Positions 1 to 10,999 of a stretch of DNA of 64,000 nt are shown here, in pieces. Below the pieces are notes generated by a model. The model saw only the letters and a program-made list of their open reading frames with translations, ran no database searches and had not been told where the DNA came from. The position numbers were made by a program, and so were the translations under genes. This DNA comes from Scleroderma bovista (lineage: Eukaryota > Basidiomycota > Agaricomycetes > Boletales > Sclerodermataceae). The stretch lies in the NCBI GenBank assembly GCA_037178675.1, contig JAYMGJ010000120.1, positions 1 through 64,000 on the forward strand, read 5' to 3'. The stretch's first letter is position 1. Each line of letters starts with the position of its first letter.

Positions 1-1601
1 AGCCATGTCGGGACGGATTGTTGGACGATGCCATTTCTTCCAGCATTGTGGTAGGCGCTAGTGCCAACGGGCTTGGCGGACTGGGGTGAGCGCACTGCGA
101 GACCTCGGGACATGTTGAGTCAGATGCCGGCTGTGTCGGTGCGAATGCCTGCCGCGATGCCGGACGTTGAAGGTGGGATGGTGTTGGGAACAGCTGTTCC
201 CGCATCGCTTCAACCACCTGCCGTAAGCTGGCGACTTCTCCGAGCGCGACGGCCAACCTGTCATTTGCTTCGTCCACCTTTCGTTCTGTTTCGGCCTGCT
301 TTTCCCTCAAACGGACAACCTCCTCCTCGAGATCTTGTACATTGGAGGTATTTGTACTGTCTCCCGGTGTTGTGGGAGGGTTCGTGCCACTGCCGGCGGC
401 CGTTGACGATGGACTTGCCGTCCTCGATGTCTTCCCTAGCCATGCTGGAGTATTGATCAGTACCCCATCAAAAACTGGATGGAATATCGATAGAAATAAT
501 ATTAAATTGTTCGAATAATGAACGACTTACTTGGTTTCCTGGGCGGATTGGCCGCTGCTGGTGCCGGGGTCTGACGTTGGCTTTTTGCACGCTGTGACCT
601 TCCTCGGTTGAGCGTTGAGGGCGCAGATGGTGAACGCCGACGCGGTGCAGGTTTCCTCGGTGCTTGTGAACGCGACCTTGACCTCGCTCTGACTGCCGTC
701 ATCATACTGCATGCAATCTTGCTGCAGCAACATTGCCAGCAAGCACGGCCTGGGTTCGCTGCACACCGTCGATCTCGCTGTACGCACTTGATGCAGCGAT
801 CCTTGTCATCCACCCACTCATAGCCTGTGTCTGGTGTCTGCATGTCGCGAACGTTTGGCCTTGGTCGCTTTGGCCGTGGTTGCGATGAGGCTTCTTCATC
901 ATCACCGTCGCTGTTGATCGTTGCGACGGATTGGGCACGCTTCCTCGGCTTGCGACTGCGACTGCGGCCCCTAGGCACCTCATCATCCTCGATGGCACGG
1001 CTTCCTTCTGGCACTGCTTGTGAGTCCTCAGTTTCACTGGGCTCACCTACTTGGCCACGACTGCCTTGCACCTCTGTCTCCTTTACCCCCGATGGTCCTG
1101 CCACTGCATTGTTCCCCGACGGCTCTACCGCTCTCCTCTTTCCCTTGTCCACCTTCTTCTGCGGCTTGCCTAGTTGGAACCAGGGATGGTCCCGGATATC
1201 GTGGTCCGTGGCGTTAACGATGTCCGGGAAGTGAGGCCACTTCCCTGTCGACAGGATCACCTCTGGCGCCTCCATAAACTGGTCGGCAGCAACGATGATA
1301 GTCGGTATAATGAATCCTGCAGGTAACTCCTGCAGGACATTCTCGACCCGGCGCTATCATATCCTAATCAGTGAGTTGATTGATTGCAGATAAATTTGCC
1401 ACGCACCACCTGGGCCCAGATAGTTGACACTGCTTCCGACCATACACCCTTCTCCCGTGTGCTTCTCAAGCCATCAATCCGGCCTTGAATTATTTCAGCG
1501 GCCTGGGCGACGACTTCTTCTGCAGTGAGGGACGTAGCCGTTGACACGTCCTCTTGAACGGATGAGGCGGAGACGAACTGAGAACCTTCTGAAGTTTCCA
1601 T
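1..1601 (-). CDS. Zn-cluster-like, coiled-coil nuclear protein (3' end off window)
   Basis: Three exons join in frame: 1601-1410, 1353-531 and 444 to beyond base 1. The introns have a GTGGTG donor with TAG acceptor and a GTAAGT donor with CAG acceptor. The first exon is acidic and helical. The second carries Arg/Ser-rich basic stretches around a cysteine cluster (CIKCVQRDRRC, then CWQCCCSKIAC), which resembles but does not match the Zn2Cys6 spacing. The third has a Ser/Thr-rich linker and then a heptad-like coiled coil (starts VQDLEEEVVRLREKQ). Cys clusters with basic patches and a coiled coil suggest nucleic-acid binding and self-association. That role is inference. Similar unnamed proteins are common in agaricomycetes. 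The start ATG at 1601 is the first in a clean frame. The stop lies outside the window. Confidence 0.6.
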
Positions 1602-1739
1602 ATAGACTGTAAGGATGTGGAAATGGTAAAGCAGTGGTTGAGAGGAAGAACTGGGTCCGATTGCCGTGCGGCCTGAAGGATGTTCAACGTATTATATAAG
1701 CATTTCACACCACAACATGTTTGCATTGTGGTCGCACAC

Positions 1740-2390
1740 CAAAGTGGACTAAATCAAATATAGGTTAATAATTCAGCCACAAGTCCGACCAATCATTGTC
1801 CTGACAATTCGGCTAATGAACCACACTGCCGCATTTCATATTGCATGATGGCCGCGTTTCTATTGCTTGTGATTGGCTGTCACAGTGCATTGTCCCATCA
1901 CAATAATAAGGGATCTCGGATCGGCATTATGATTTGCCTTATTTTGGAGTGTGTCTCTCGGGGAACAATCGATGCGGCATGTATTAACACAGCCGCAGCT
2001 TGAGAAAGGGATCAATGCCGCATGTCAGTCATTGCGGTACGGCCATCATTAATTTAATGTTATCATTGCGGTACTTATTCGCACAGCCACCAGCCTGGCT
2101 GCCACCGGCCAGTATGTCAGTGGCAAATGCCGGTGTCCACAACCGTGCCGACACTGCCACACGGCACGGTCATTCCCATATTGCCGCACATGCAGCATGA
2201 TGGCCGCACGGCTATTACTCCAGCACGTTTGTGATTCTCGGCAAGGTATTGCGGCACCTGCGCGATAGCTGCACAACCATTACCAGTATTTATGTTGTGC
2301 CGTTCTTGTAATGCCGCAATTCTATTATGCCGATGGTAGATTGCTGATGACATGTTGTGCCGCTGCTGTCGTCGGTTCAAATCCGACATT
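1740..2390. repeat. Non-coding TGCCGCA-rich dispersed repeat
   Basis: No spliceable coding frame was found. The words TGCCGCA, TTGCGGTA and their complements recur many times in about 600 bases, alternating with short AT-rich stretches. This looks like decayed or nested repeat DNA rather than a gene. Confidence 0.4.
2371..2387 (+). other. tRNA-like T-arm / Pol III B-box fragment
   Basis: A perfect 5-bp stem (GTCGG/CCGAC) encloses the loop TTCAAAT, and the arm contains GGTTCAAATCC, a good match to a Pol III B box. No full cloverleaf could be folded around it: no matching acceptor or anticodon arm was seen upstream. It may be a tRNA remnant or the tRNA-like head of a SINE-type element. It lies next to the tandem repeat at 2404. 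Confidence 0.3.
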
Positions 2391-2403
2391 GCCCGAAAAA
2401 CAA

Positions 2404-2626
2404 TTCTGCCGACAGTGTGTTCTGCCGACAGCCTTGTTCTGCCAACAGCCTTGTTCTGCCGACAGTGTGTTCTGCCGACAGCCTTGTTCTGCCGCCAGCG
2501 TTGTTCTGCCGACAACGTGTTCTGCTGACAGCCTTGTTCTGTCGACAGTGTGTTCTGCCGACAGCCTTGTTCTGCCGACAGTGTGTTCTGCCGACAGCCT
2601 TGTTCTGCCGACAGTGTGTTCTGCCA
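2404..2626. repeat. Tandem repeat, 14 units of TTCTGCCGACAG type
   Basis: Fourteen consecutive TTCTG-led units are present, most of them TTCTGCCGACAG followed by TGTG or CCTTG. In the regular parts 16- and 17-bp units alternate, giving a 33-bp higher-order period. The core CTGCCGACAG is an imperfect palindrome. Internal units carry point variants (CCAACAG, CCGCCAG, CTGACAG, GTCGACAG). The open frames through the array reflect periodicity without stops and are not taken as genes. Confidence 0.85.
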
Positions 2627-2659
2627 ATGCCATGTAGTGCCGATTGTGTCGTGCCACAC

Positions 2660-3390
2660 CTGGCTTACCGCTACTTTAGAGAAGACCAGATGCCCGGCCC
2701 TACATTTATACAAGGGATTAGTTCTAAGGGCCTGCTGTGTATATTGGGAGGCCAAACATTATGGCCGATCATACTGAAGGGGAAGCATATCAGCTGGCCT
2801 TCCCATCTAGCTAGGTGTCCCCAGAAGGAGGGCTTGCTTAATGCTCTGGGACACCGCATTCATAGCCTGTCACTTTGAAGTGTACTGCAAGGCCCTCCCA
2901 TATAGGTAGATAACACCTTTCTGAGGGCCCACCTAATGCTATGGGACATTGTACCTATTGTTGCCATGTGCCCTGCACATAATAGATGAAACTGGCTCCA
3001 GGGCCTACTCATAGTCATGGGACACCAATCCCATGGCTGGGTATTCTTAAAGGTACACCATGCATGCAGCCCATTGGAAAGCACGGGATGCTGTTTCTTT
3101 GGCTGGCCCTGCAACAAGAAAGGGACACCAAAGGTACAGCCCAATGCAAAGCACAGGACACCAATACCACAGCCAAATGCAAAGCATGGGACACTGGTAC
3201 AGAGGCCCTTCTATTGACTCCCGTCTGCAGGCTAGCCGCATTGCAGCACTTACTACCGTCCTTTTGCCGAAATGCTGTGGCAAGCCCCCTGCCATCCTTG
3301 GCCTGAATCTGCGGCATATAGTCCTCTGGCCGCATGCCGCAGCTCCCTTGCCGCATTAGGTCCTATTGCCACAGGCCATATCCTGATCTA
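2660..3390. repeat. Non-coding repetitive DNA
   Basis: Related words recur (GGGACACC, ATGGGACA, AATGCAAAGCA, CCCATGGCTGGG) at irregular spacing. No frame shows a protein-like composition or usable splice signals. It is probably decayed repeat sequence, contiguous with the tandem array on its left. Confidence 0.4.
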
Positions 3391-3401
3391 GTGTACTAGT
3401 G

Positions 3402-3782
3402 TGTCAGCCCACCAATATTACTTGGTGACAACCTTTCCATGAGCCACCAATATGGCATGGTGAAACACCTTACCATTAGCCCACTCGTATGACATGGGGA
3501 TGCACCATGGCTGGGCCCTATCTCAGCTGGTCATGTAGCACGGCCGATTGTCAGCTTCGTCTGTCCGTGTTGTATGGGACAATGCAGGTGCATTATGTGG
3601 CGCCCTATCTTATATATTCAGAGTAGCCTGCAACTTGAAGCTTGAAGCTTGAAGCCCGAATCTCCTCGTCCTACTTCTTGTGTGTCTAAGCTTGCCCAGC
3701 TATATTTCTCGCGCCCTCAGTCGTATTGCTCATATCGCGCACACTCCCGCGCTTGTCATATCCCGCGCTCATTATCTTAACA
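3402..3782. mobile_element. Possible solo LTR
   Basis: The segment begins TGTCAGCC and ends TTAACA, giving TG...CA termini. It contains a TATA-like TTATATATTC near 3610, followed by a GCTTGAAG microrepeat and a pyrimidine-rich stretch, a layout like LTR U3-R-U5. No 5-bp target-site duplication is visible and no second LTR is in the window, so the call is tentative. From 3790 to about 4540 no gene was recognised. Confidence 0.3.
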
Positions 3783-4621
3783 CCAGGCAGCCAGGCCATG
3801 GCCACCACAGCACCCATTCATCTTTAGTTTACACCTTGCAATATATTTATTTGTGTAGTCTACATATTGCCAATGTTGAAGTACATAGGTGTAAGATGAG
3901 GGCTGTTGCCGACGTAGGCGGAGTGGTGGGGCCGTTGTCTGCATAATGGTGCCCGAGTCTCGTTAGCATGCCTGAGAGATGGCCCACTCGACGTATTCGA
4001 GTACACCGGCAGTGACAGGCCAGCTGCCTCCCCATCCTCGCGCGGTCGGGCACATGGCACTTCCTCCAATCACGACACTGTGGCCCTGATTGTCGGTGCC
4101 GCAGCCAACGGACGACAGGATGGTGGTGGACTGGCGCACGCCGTCGAGAGTTGAAGTCTTGCGGCAGAGTGTGACAAGAGAGCTGACGGGCCGGGGGTCA
4201 AAACGATTACTAATCATTTTCACCGCCGACTACACTGCCTCTGCTTACTCCGAGACCGGTGCTCTGCCGGTTTCCCCTCTGTACGGCATACAGGGAATAG
4301 CCGAGTTAGACCCATCGAAGTATACCTCGGCGTCTGGTGTCCTTCGTCAAACCCAATGTACGTACTCGTACTTCCAAATGCGTGATGGACGGCCGGACAA
4401 CTTTCGCCGATTTTGCCCAAATCCGGACCGCAATTGTTCGGCTTTCCATAAGTAACCCGCCAGCTGGTTGCAGCTCCATGATTACACAAAGGGCCCGTTT
4501 TGACCCAGCATTCGACAAGGCAGCCAGCAGGCTACCACAGTGTACAACAGAAAAGGCTAGTAGAGTGAAACATGCGTACCGGTAATGTGGTAGTATCTTG
4601 AGAGTGTGTACACAAAGTCGT

Positions 4622-7445
4622 TCAAGTACCCGTGACAAGTTGAAGCAATTTATCACTGTCCACCGCCTTCTCAACAATCCGCCTCAGCCTCTCCTCGTTC
4701 CTGTCAAGGCCTGCTCCTTCCAACATGATAGCCATATACTCAAATGCCTTGGGAGCGTCGATAGCAGTGTCATCCAGCAGTTCAATCAGGGGATCGAACC
4801 CAGCCTCGAAGACATCCAGTGAGCACTCGCGCTGAGATACCGGTCGAGCGAAGAATTCAGCCACCAGTCGAGCATCCGCCTCCTTTCCTTCTAATGTAAA
4901 TCCAACGAGCTTGTCCACCAACCGGAAACGATGTTCTTCCGTGAGAACAGTGAAGTACACATCTGCTTCCTCAAGGTTGCGGACGGCAAAGAACTCCTTG
5001 ACATCCTCATCGATCCTCTTCTTAGCATCGGCTTCCGACATTTGGGTAACCGGAGTAGTCTCAGGCTCGTCCTCAGAAGCAGTAGGTGCTATGGAGGCGA
5101 CCTTGCTGATCTTGCCAAACTGCGACAAATCTCCTGCCCTGGGGAGTGGTCTTGGTTGTGACCCGCCAGCCACTGCCCAGCCATCAGGACCAGGTTCAGT
5201 ACCACGCTCCAAGCCTCGTTTCAAACCAACCCCAGACATGCTGTATTGCCCTTGGTGTGCCTGTGAACTCTGTGCAGCACTTTCCCTATCCTTGGCCGCC
5301 TGCGGAAATAACATTTGTAAGAATATATGTGTAGGGAAAGTATATAAAAAATACAGACCACTTCGTGCACTTGCGCCAGGGTGGTCGGGGCATTGACAGC
5401 GTTGCGTGGTTGCCATTTCCGCTCACGGAGTTCAATCACATCCTGACAACATACACACCACCATGATCAGAGGAATAATAGCGAAAGAACGCCTGGTCCT
5501 ACCTGAAGCATGAATTGCATCCGAGAGCCAACATTGTTACTCTGGCCGAGCTCCTTCATCCTTGAGAAGTACATGGCCATGTGTGCGTGTGCCTTGGGGA
5601 CATCTAGTAGTTGACCAACAGTCCTCAAAAGCTGGCACAAGCTCTCGACATCTTCCTCTTCCGGATCATCCACATTACCAAGGAGTTTCTTGATACATTC
5701 GTGCATGGCACGTTCCGTAAGTATCTGAAGCTTGAACAACTCGGCCATGAATTTGATGAGACAGAGACCCTGATATTTGGCTTTTTGGGCAGCGTAATAC
5801 TCTTCGGAGTACAGCTTGCTCTCGTCTCCCTTCTTCTCGTTGGCCGCCGCAGCACGTGCTGTTGTCTCTTTGGCGACCCAAATGCGTTCAAAGGCTTCTT
5901 GACACCGGTTCAGGAGGTACTTGCGGAAAAGTCGGCCACCAGCGACAGGTTGGCCATCCGCGTTCTTGATCCTATCATCTTGAACCTTGGAACTAATCGT
6001 CTCCATCATCTTGCGGCAGAGCCGAGCATACATCTCGCTCCAATTGGCATCGTCGGCAGCTTGCTCGAAAATGAGCCTGATGACCTGAATTACCGTCCGC
6101 CCATCCTGCTCATTTTCGGATTTATTGGCCAAAGAAATGATCTGGTCAGACACGGAGTCGAACTTCTCTACGGCGACGGTAATTTTGTTCAGCAGAGCCC
6201 TGACTTTCCGATCGACCGCCTCCGGGGTGTCCATGTCAACAGGCTTGAGCAGGAGAGCACCAGCAGCTGATCCATATCTAGAAACAGGGCCTTGCTGCGC
6301 CAAAGCAGGCTTTCCGGGATCGTTAAGCTTCTCCCTACGCTTTCTACTGGTGACTTTGCCGCCAACAGGGCGATTAGGTCTACCTTGGCTCGGCGTCGGT
6401 ATCATCGTAGGATGAGTAAGTAACGCAGCGGCAGTAGGACCACTGCCAACAGAGGCTGAACGAGCGCCCGTCGATATCAGGAAATGTTCTTCATTTGTAA
6501 GCTTGCTGCCGGGCGTAGAGAATTGGCCCATCTGGAACGGGTTGGGAGGTGCACTAGGCTTGAAACAGCAACCAACGCCAAGACTAATTAAGGCTGAGTG
6601 GGGACCTGACACTGACATATCAGCCGATGGCTGACAACCACATTGTGTAAGACGCCTGGTCGAGGAGTTCGAAGTAAAGGACGTCCAAGGCAGGAAGATG
6701 TGGCGGTTTCTCCGTACAGTCATTTATGAATTGCAGCAGGAAATCTCGGTCGTACCTGAGGACAAGAAAACCATGTGAGTTGCATGATGTGATATTAAGG
6801 TCCTAATTCCAGAATCACCTGAATTTACCGCCTTTGGCATTTTGGTTAAGTTCCGTCTTGGGGCTCTTGATGCCCTGCGGATATTCGATCTCGTCTAGTC
6901 TATCAATATTGCGGGCCATTGTCAAGGCGGAGTGCGGGGGGGATGGGCTGTCCGTCTTCTTCGAACGTTCGACCAACCTACGCCGTTCCTTATTATTCCC
7001 GACGACCTTATCCTCGTCTTTCCGTTCTGCTTCTTCGAATCGATGTCTCTCCATTTCTTCTGCCGCCTTATGCATTCGCTCCGTAGTATCCTTCTCCTGT
7101 AATCGTGCTTGCCTCTTCCGTTTATATTCCTCACTCTCGATGCGTATGGACGCCGTCTGACGACCTGTCTTGATGAGCGAAGGTGCGGCTATCGGAACAG
7201 AGAATAGCTGGGGACTATGCACCTTCAGCGACTCTAGGTTTATCTCTGTCCCATCCTCGCTTTTGATCGTAATCGCCTTATGCTGCCGGGTCGTATTGGG
7301 GACGAATGCTCGGGTAAAGGTGACAAAACGACACTGGACCGGACGAGGTGGAAAGGTGGGAAGTAGTGGGGATATGCTAAGGCTGCTCGAAGGTTGATCG
7401 GAATGATGAGGCGGTTGAGCTGGGTAGCACCACCGAGGGGTTCGA
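4622..7445 (-). pseudogene. eIF4G copy A: N-terminally truncated, frameshifted
   Basis: Compared with copy E, exons 1 and 2 are missing. A short exon 3 (about 7430-6839) keeps the AIT/IKSEDGTE region, a reduced charged segment and the conserved LDEIEYPQGI block. The eIF4E-binding motif YDRDFLL is present after the intron at about 6836-6760. A frameshift near 6640 then separates it from the rest of exon 4. From an internal ATG at 6723 the other frame is open through the full MIF4G domain (ends near 5507), and exons 5 and 6 keep the MA3 domain to a stop at 4622. The intron 5 acceptor CAG has become CAA. An N-terminally shortened translation factor fragment is possible, but pseudogene is the simpler reading. 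Confidence 0.7.
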
Positions 7446-7479
7446 TAGGCATCGAGATTGATTTAGTCACAAGACTCGA

Positions 7480-7690
7480 AGAGAAATGTTACAACGTACG
7501 TAGTAGGGTGCGTTAGTCGGAGACTTGACAACGTTTAAGGTGGCTGCGAATTCGGCCGCCTCCTCCTTCCGTAGCTGATCCTCACCTTCTCGTTCTGCCT
7601 TGGTTTTGTTCGAAACTCTGTGTTGTCCGAGTCTAAGGTGATGGTTGGATTTAGCCACCGTCAAGCGAACACGCTGAACAGTGCACAAGT
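7480..7690 (-). pseudogene. Conserved exon fragment upstream of eIF4G copies (unit X)
   Basis: An open stretch with a charged helical segment (KTKAEREGEDQLRKEE) ends at a TACTAC/GTACGT donor like that of eIF4G exon 2. Diverged relatives lie at about 11230-11345 (KPKEDAERIRGD), 17580-17665 and 23300-23405 (EEAERIRGD), directly upstream of the other copies. It may be a lost eIF4G coiled-coil segment displaced by rearrangement, or part of another gene carried along. The product is not recognised. Confidence 0.35.
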
Positions 7691-7699
7691 AGCACAGCA

Positions 7700-8515
7700 G
7701 GTGCGGGCGCCATCCACATTCGAGCCTCGGATTGCGACCTGTAGATAGAGTTGCTGGAGAACCAGAAGAGTGGCAGAACCACTACGGGCCGGCAGCGGAC
7801 CGAGCAACCCCATTTTTATATTCCGCACATGTACACAGCCACTCAGTACTCAGCATCTACATAATACACTAGATCGAAAACCCAGTTGGGCTTCGTTCCG
7901 AGGAAAAATGCTCTTATGCACTTCCCGTCAAGGACGGGGGTATGTGGGACTCCGTGAGCCTACTGGTAAACCCGTTGAAGGGCGCCTGGTAGGCGTTATA
8001 CCCACTAAAACCTCAGGTTGGGAAAAGGGAGGCGAATATCTCGCAAGAGGGGACAGCACCACAGTGGACTGTCACATTCAGAATAATCGTGTTGCTTGTG
8101 TGATTGGTTCTTGTTTCAGCAGCCAGCTCGTCTTTGGTTGGTCTTTGGTATGTTCAGGATGTCTACATTGGATAGAAAAATTCGTGAGTACGTGGTCGCT
8201 GAGTGTGGTTGTTCTTGCCAGTCTGTCATTGTTCGTGTGTTTTGGTCAACTTAATGACTCGTAATAATCGTTCTAGGGGGGGCCAGTGGTGTTCTGTGTG
8301 CTTTTTATCGTTCGTGCACTACCTTGCCCAGCTGTCGTAGCGTGGGAAAACCGACCATGGTCGTGGTTGCGGTTCAAGGCCCCCCTTCGGCAAGAGTTCA
8401 CCCCATTTTTATATTCCGCACATGACTCAGTACTCAGCATCCAAGTCACCTTATTTACATTGTGTGAGACATGCGTACCGGTAATGTGGTAGTATCCTGA
8501 GAGTATGTACATAAA
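7700..8515. repeat. Inter-copy flank with a direct repeat
   Basis: No gene was recognised. A block of about 45 bp (CCCCATTTTTATATTCCGCACATG then ACTCAGTACTCAGCATC, in two pieces) occurs at about 7808-7852 and again at 8400-8442. It marks a duplicated junction between copies A and B. From 8460 the sequence matches the 3' flank of copy A (4570 onward). Confidence 0.55.
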
Positions 8516-8520
8516 GTCGT

Positions 8521-10991
8521 TCAAGTACCCATAACAAGTTGACGCAATTTATCACTGTCCACCACCTTCTCAACAATTCGCTTCAGTCTCTCCTCGCTCC
8601 TGTCGAACCCTGCTCCCTTCAGCATGATAGCCATATACTCAAATGCCTTGGGAGCGTCGATAGCAATGTCATCCAATAGTTCAACCGTAGGCACGAACCC
8701 GGCCTCAAAGACATCCAGCGAGCACTCGCGCTGAGATGCCGGTCGAGCGAAGAATTCGGCGACCAGGCGAACATCCGCCTCCTTGCTTTCCAATGCTGAT
8801 TCAACGAGCTTGTCCACCAGCCGGAAACGGTGTTCTTCGGCGAGAGCAGTGAAGTACACATCTGCTTCCTCAAGGTTCCGGACGGCGAAGAACTCCTTGA
8901 CATCTTCATCGATCCTCTTCTTGACATCAGTCAGAGCAGTGGATATTAAGTCACCAGGATGACGTTTAGTTCGGGGAAGGAGTTGGAGCTTCTTCCCTCG
9001 CTTGCTACGGGTGCGCTGTTTCCGATTATTCTCGGTATGGGATCCACATTCACCTTGGAACGCAACGACGGTACCACTGCCAACAGATGCCGAGTGAACG
9101 CCTGACGACATGAGGCAACGTTCTTCAATCGTAAGCTTGCTGCCGGGCGTAGAGAATTGGCTCATCTGGAACGGGTTGGGAGGTGCACTAGGCTCGAAAC
9201 CGCCACCGACGCCAAGACCAGTTGAGGTTGAGCGAGGACATGACACTGACACACCAGCCAGCTCTTGACAATGTCGACCGGACCCCCCGCGCGTCATCGA
9301 TGTCTGGTCAACGGGTTTAAGGCCAAGGGCGTCCAACGGAAGAAGGTGCGGCGGTTTCTCTTTACAAACCTGCATGAATTGCAGGAGAAATTCTCGGTCA
9401 TACCTAAGGACAAGAGAGGCTACATGAGCCTCGTGCATGAGATGTTGGGGTCCACATATACCTGAATTTGCCATCTTTAGCATTTCGGTTGAGTTCAGCT
9501 TTGGGTCCATTGATGCCCTCCGGGTATTCGATCTCGTCCAAACTATCAATTTTACGGGCGGTTGTAAAAGCAGAGGATGGAAAAGGTGAAATGTTCCTTT
9601 CTTCCTTCCACCTTGCCATCAACCGACATCGACCTTCTTCAAACCGGGACATCCTCTCGTTGAGCTTCAGCCTTGCTTCCTCGGCATTCCGGCGACTTGT
9701 CGTAATTCGCTCTTCTTCTTCCCTCTTCTTTCGCTCAGCCTCCTCCACTTTCCGTTTTGGTTCTTCTTCTTCTCCCTTTGCTCGCTCCTCGGTTTCCTTC
9801 TTCTCCTCCTGCTCTAACCCTGCCTGCTCCTGCCGCTTCCGCTTGTCCTTCTTACTTGAAGTCGGGGGCATCAGCGCGGTGGACGGTTGGGGGCTATGCT
9901 TCTTTAGCGATTCTAGGCTGACCACTGTCCCATCCGGCCTTCTGATCACAATCGCCTTGCGCTGCTGGGTAGCAGGGGTAAGGGGCGATGAAGATATGCT
10001 GATGTTGCTCGATGGCTGATGGGAATGAGGCGAAGGTTGCGGTGTGTGCGGGGAAGGGACAGTATGGATCATAGTAGGGGTGCCAAGGGGAAGAGACGGT
10101 GGTTGAGTATGAGGTGAAATGGGCATTGCAGGATGAGGAGGGCCTCGGGGGACAGGACCTGGCGCGTGTGGGGTAGGAGGCGGGTATGGCTGATGCATAC
10201 CATGCGGCGGTTGCACTGGGCCATACCATTGAGGGGTGCCATTGGCATCCGCATACTGAAGGAATGGAATATTTAATTGCAGAAATCCAAGAGGAGGCGA
10301 TAACATACGTAGGAGGCTGCTGAGGGGCCCGGAGAGGAAGTGTCTGAGGATGGTTGAGAGTTATCCTGAAACAGTTTAGCAATCTTCAAGTTTTTTGCAG
10401 TCAGGGTGGGGGGAGTAGTCTGAGAAGAGGTTTCAGACGTGGATGAAGTCGTAGGTGGCGTTGACGATGTCGAAACAAAGCTTGAAGTTGAAGCCGATGA
10501 CGACAACGTAGCGGCTGACATCGGCAGCGGAGAATGCCTAGACAGACTAACGGACCAGCGGGCTTTTCGATCTATAAGGGAGGGCATCGGGGCCGTCGCA
10601 GGTAGAGATCCGAATGACTTGACACTTTCGTTTCTTACCACCGGTGTGGCAGTGGGTGACGATGAAATAGGCACAGAGGCATCATCTATCGAGCCAAAAT
10701 TTAAGGAGGATCCTGTAAGGGGCATGGATGTTTGGGAGGTGATGCTTGTGCGATGCAAAAGGACATACCCTGTCTGACAGAGCCTGGCACGCTATACAGT
10801 GGAACACTAATGCCTTCTTTTCCCTGGTCTAATGCACTTGGGCGACGGGAATGCGAAGCACTTATGGACTGGACTTGTGAGGGTGGAGAAGAAGCTGAAG
10901 AGTTGCTGTTCTGTGGTGGGCCCTTTACCCAAGCTGACCGCGATGGGGGCTGCGTCGGAGTCCTTCCGGATGTAATGGAACAACTATTCAT
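8521..10991 (-). CDS. eIF4G copy B: MIF4G-deleted variant with eIF4E motif and MA3 domain
   Basis: Four exons splice in phase: 10991-10769, 10712-10309, 10255-9462 and 9403-8521, totalling 2304 nt or 767 residues plus stop. Donors are GTATGT, GTATGT and GTATAT. The N-terminus is Ser/Pro-rich like copy E. Exon 3 has a Pro-rich part, a charged coiled coil and the conserved LDEIEYPEGI block. The eIF4E-binding motif YDREFLL (about residues 475-481) is intact. The last exon then runs from the RSKRGKKL stretch of exon 4 straight into the LQLLPRTK stretch of exon 6 (about residue 613), removing MIF4G and exon 5 without breaking the frame. An MA3 domain follows (about 632-764). In the family, MIF4G binds eIF4A, so this product would bind eIF4E without that scaffold function. 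A regulatory or dominant-negative role is inference. Confidence 0.65.
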
Positions 10992-10999
10992 TCTTTAAG

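Noticed and set aside
2311..2878. Long open frames on both strands through the tandem repeat
   Set aside because: They arise from stop-free periodic sequence; composition is repetitive and there are no splice-supported extensions.
3638..3656. GCTTGAAG microrepeat as part of a CRISPR-like or satellite array
   Set aside because: Only about three very short units, explained as slippage inside the possible LTR.
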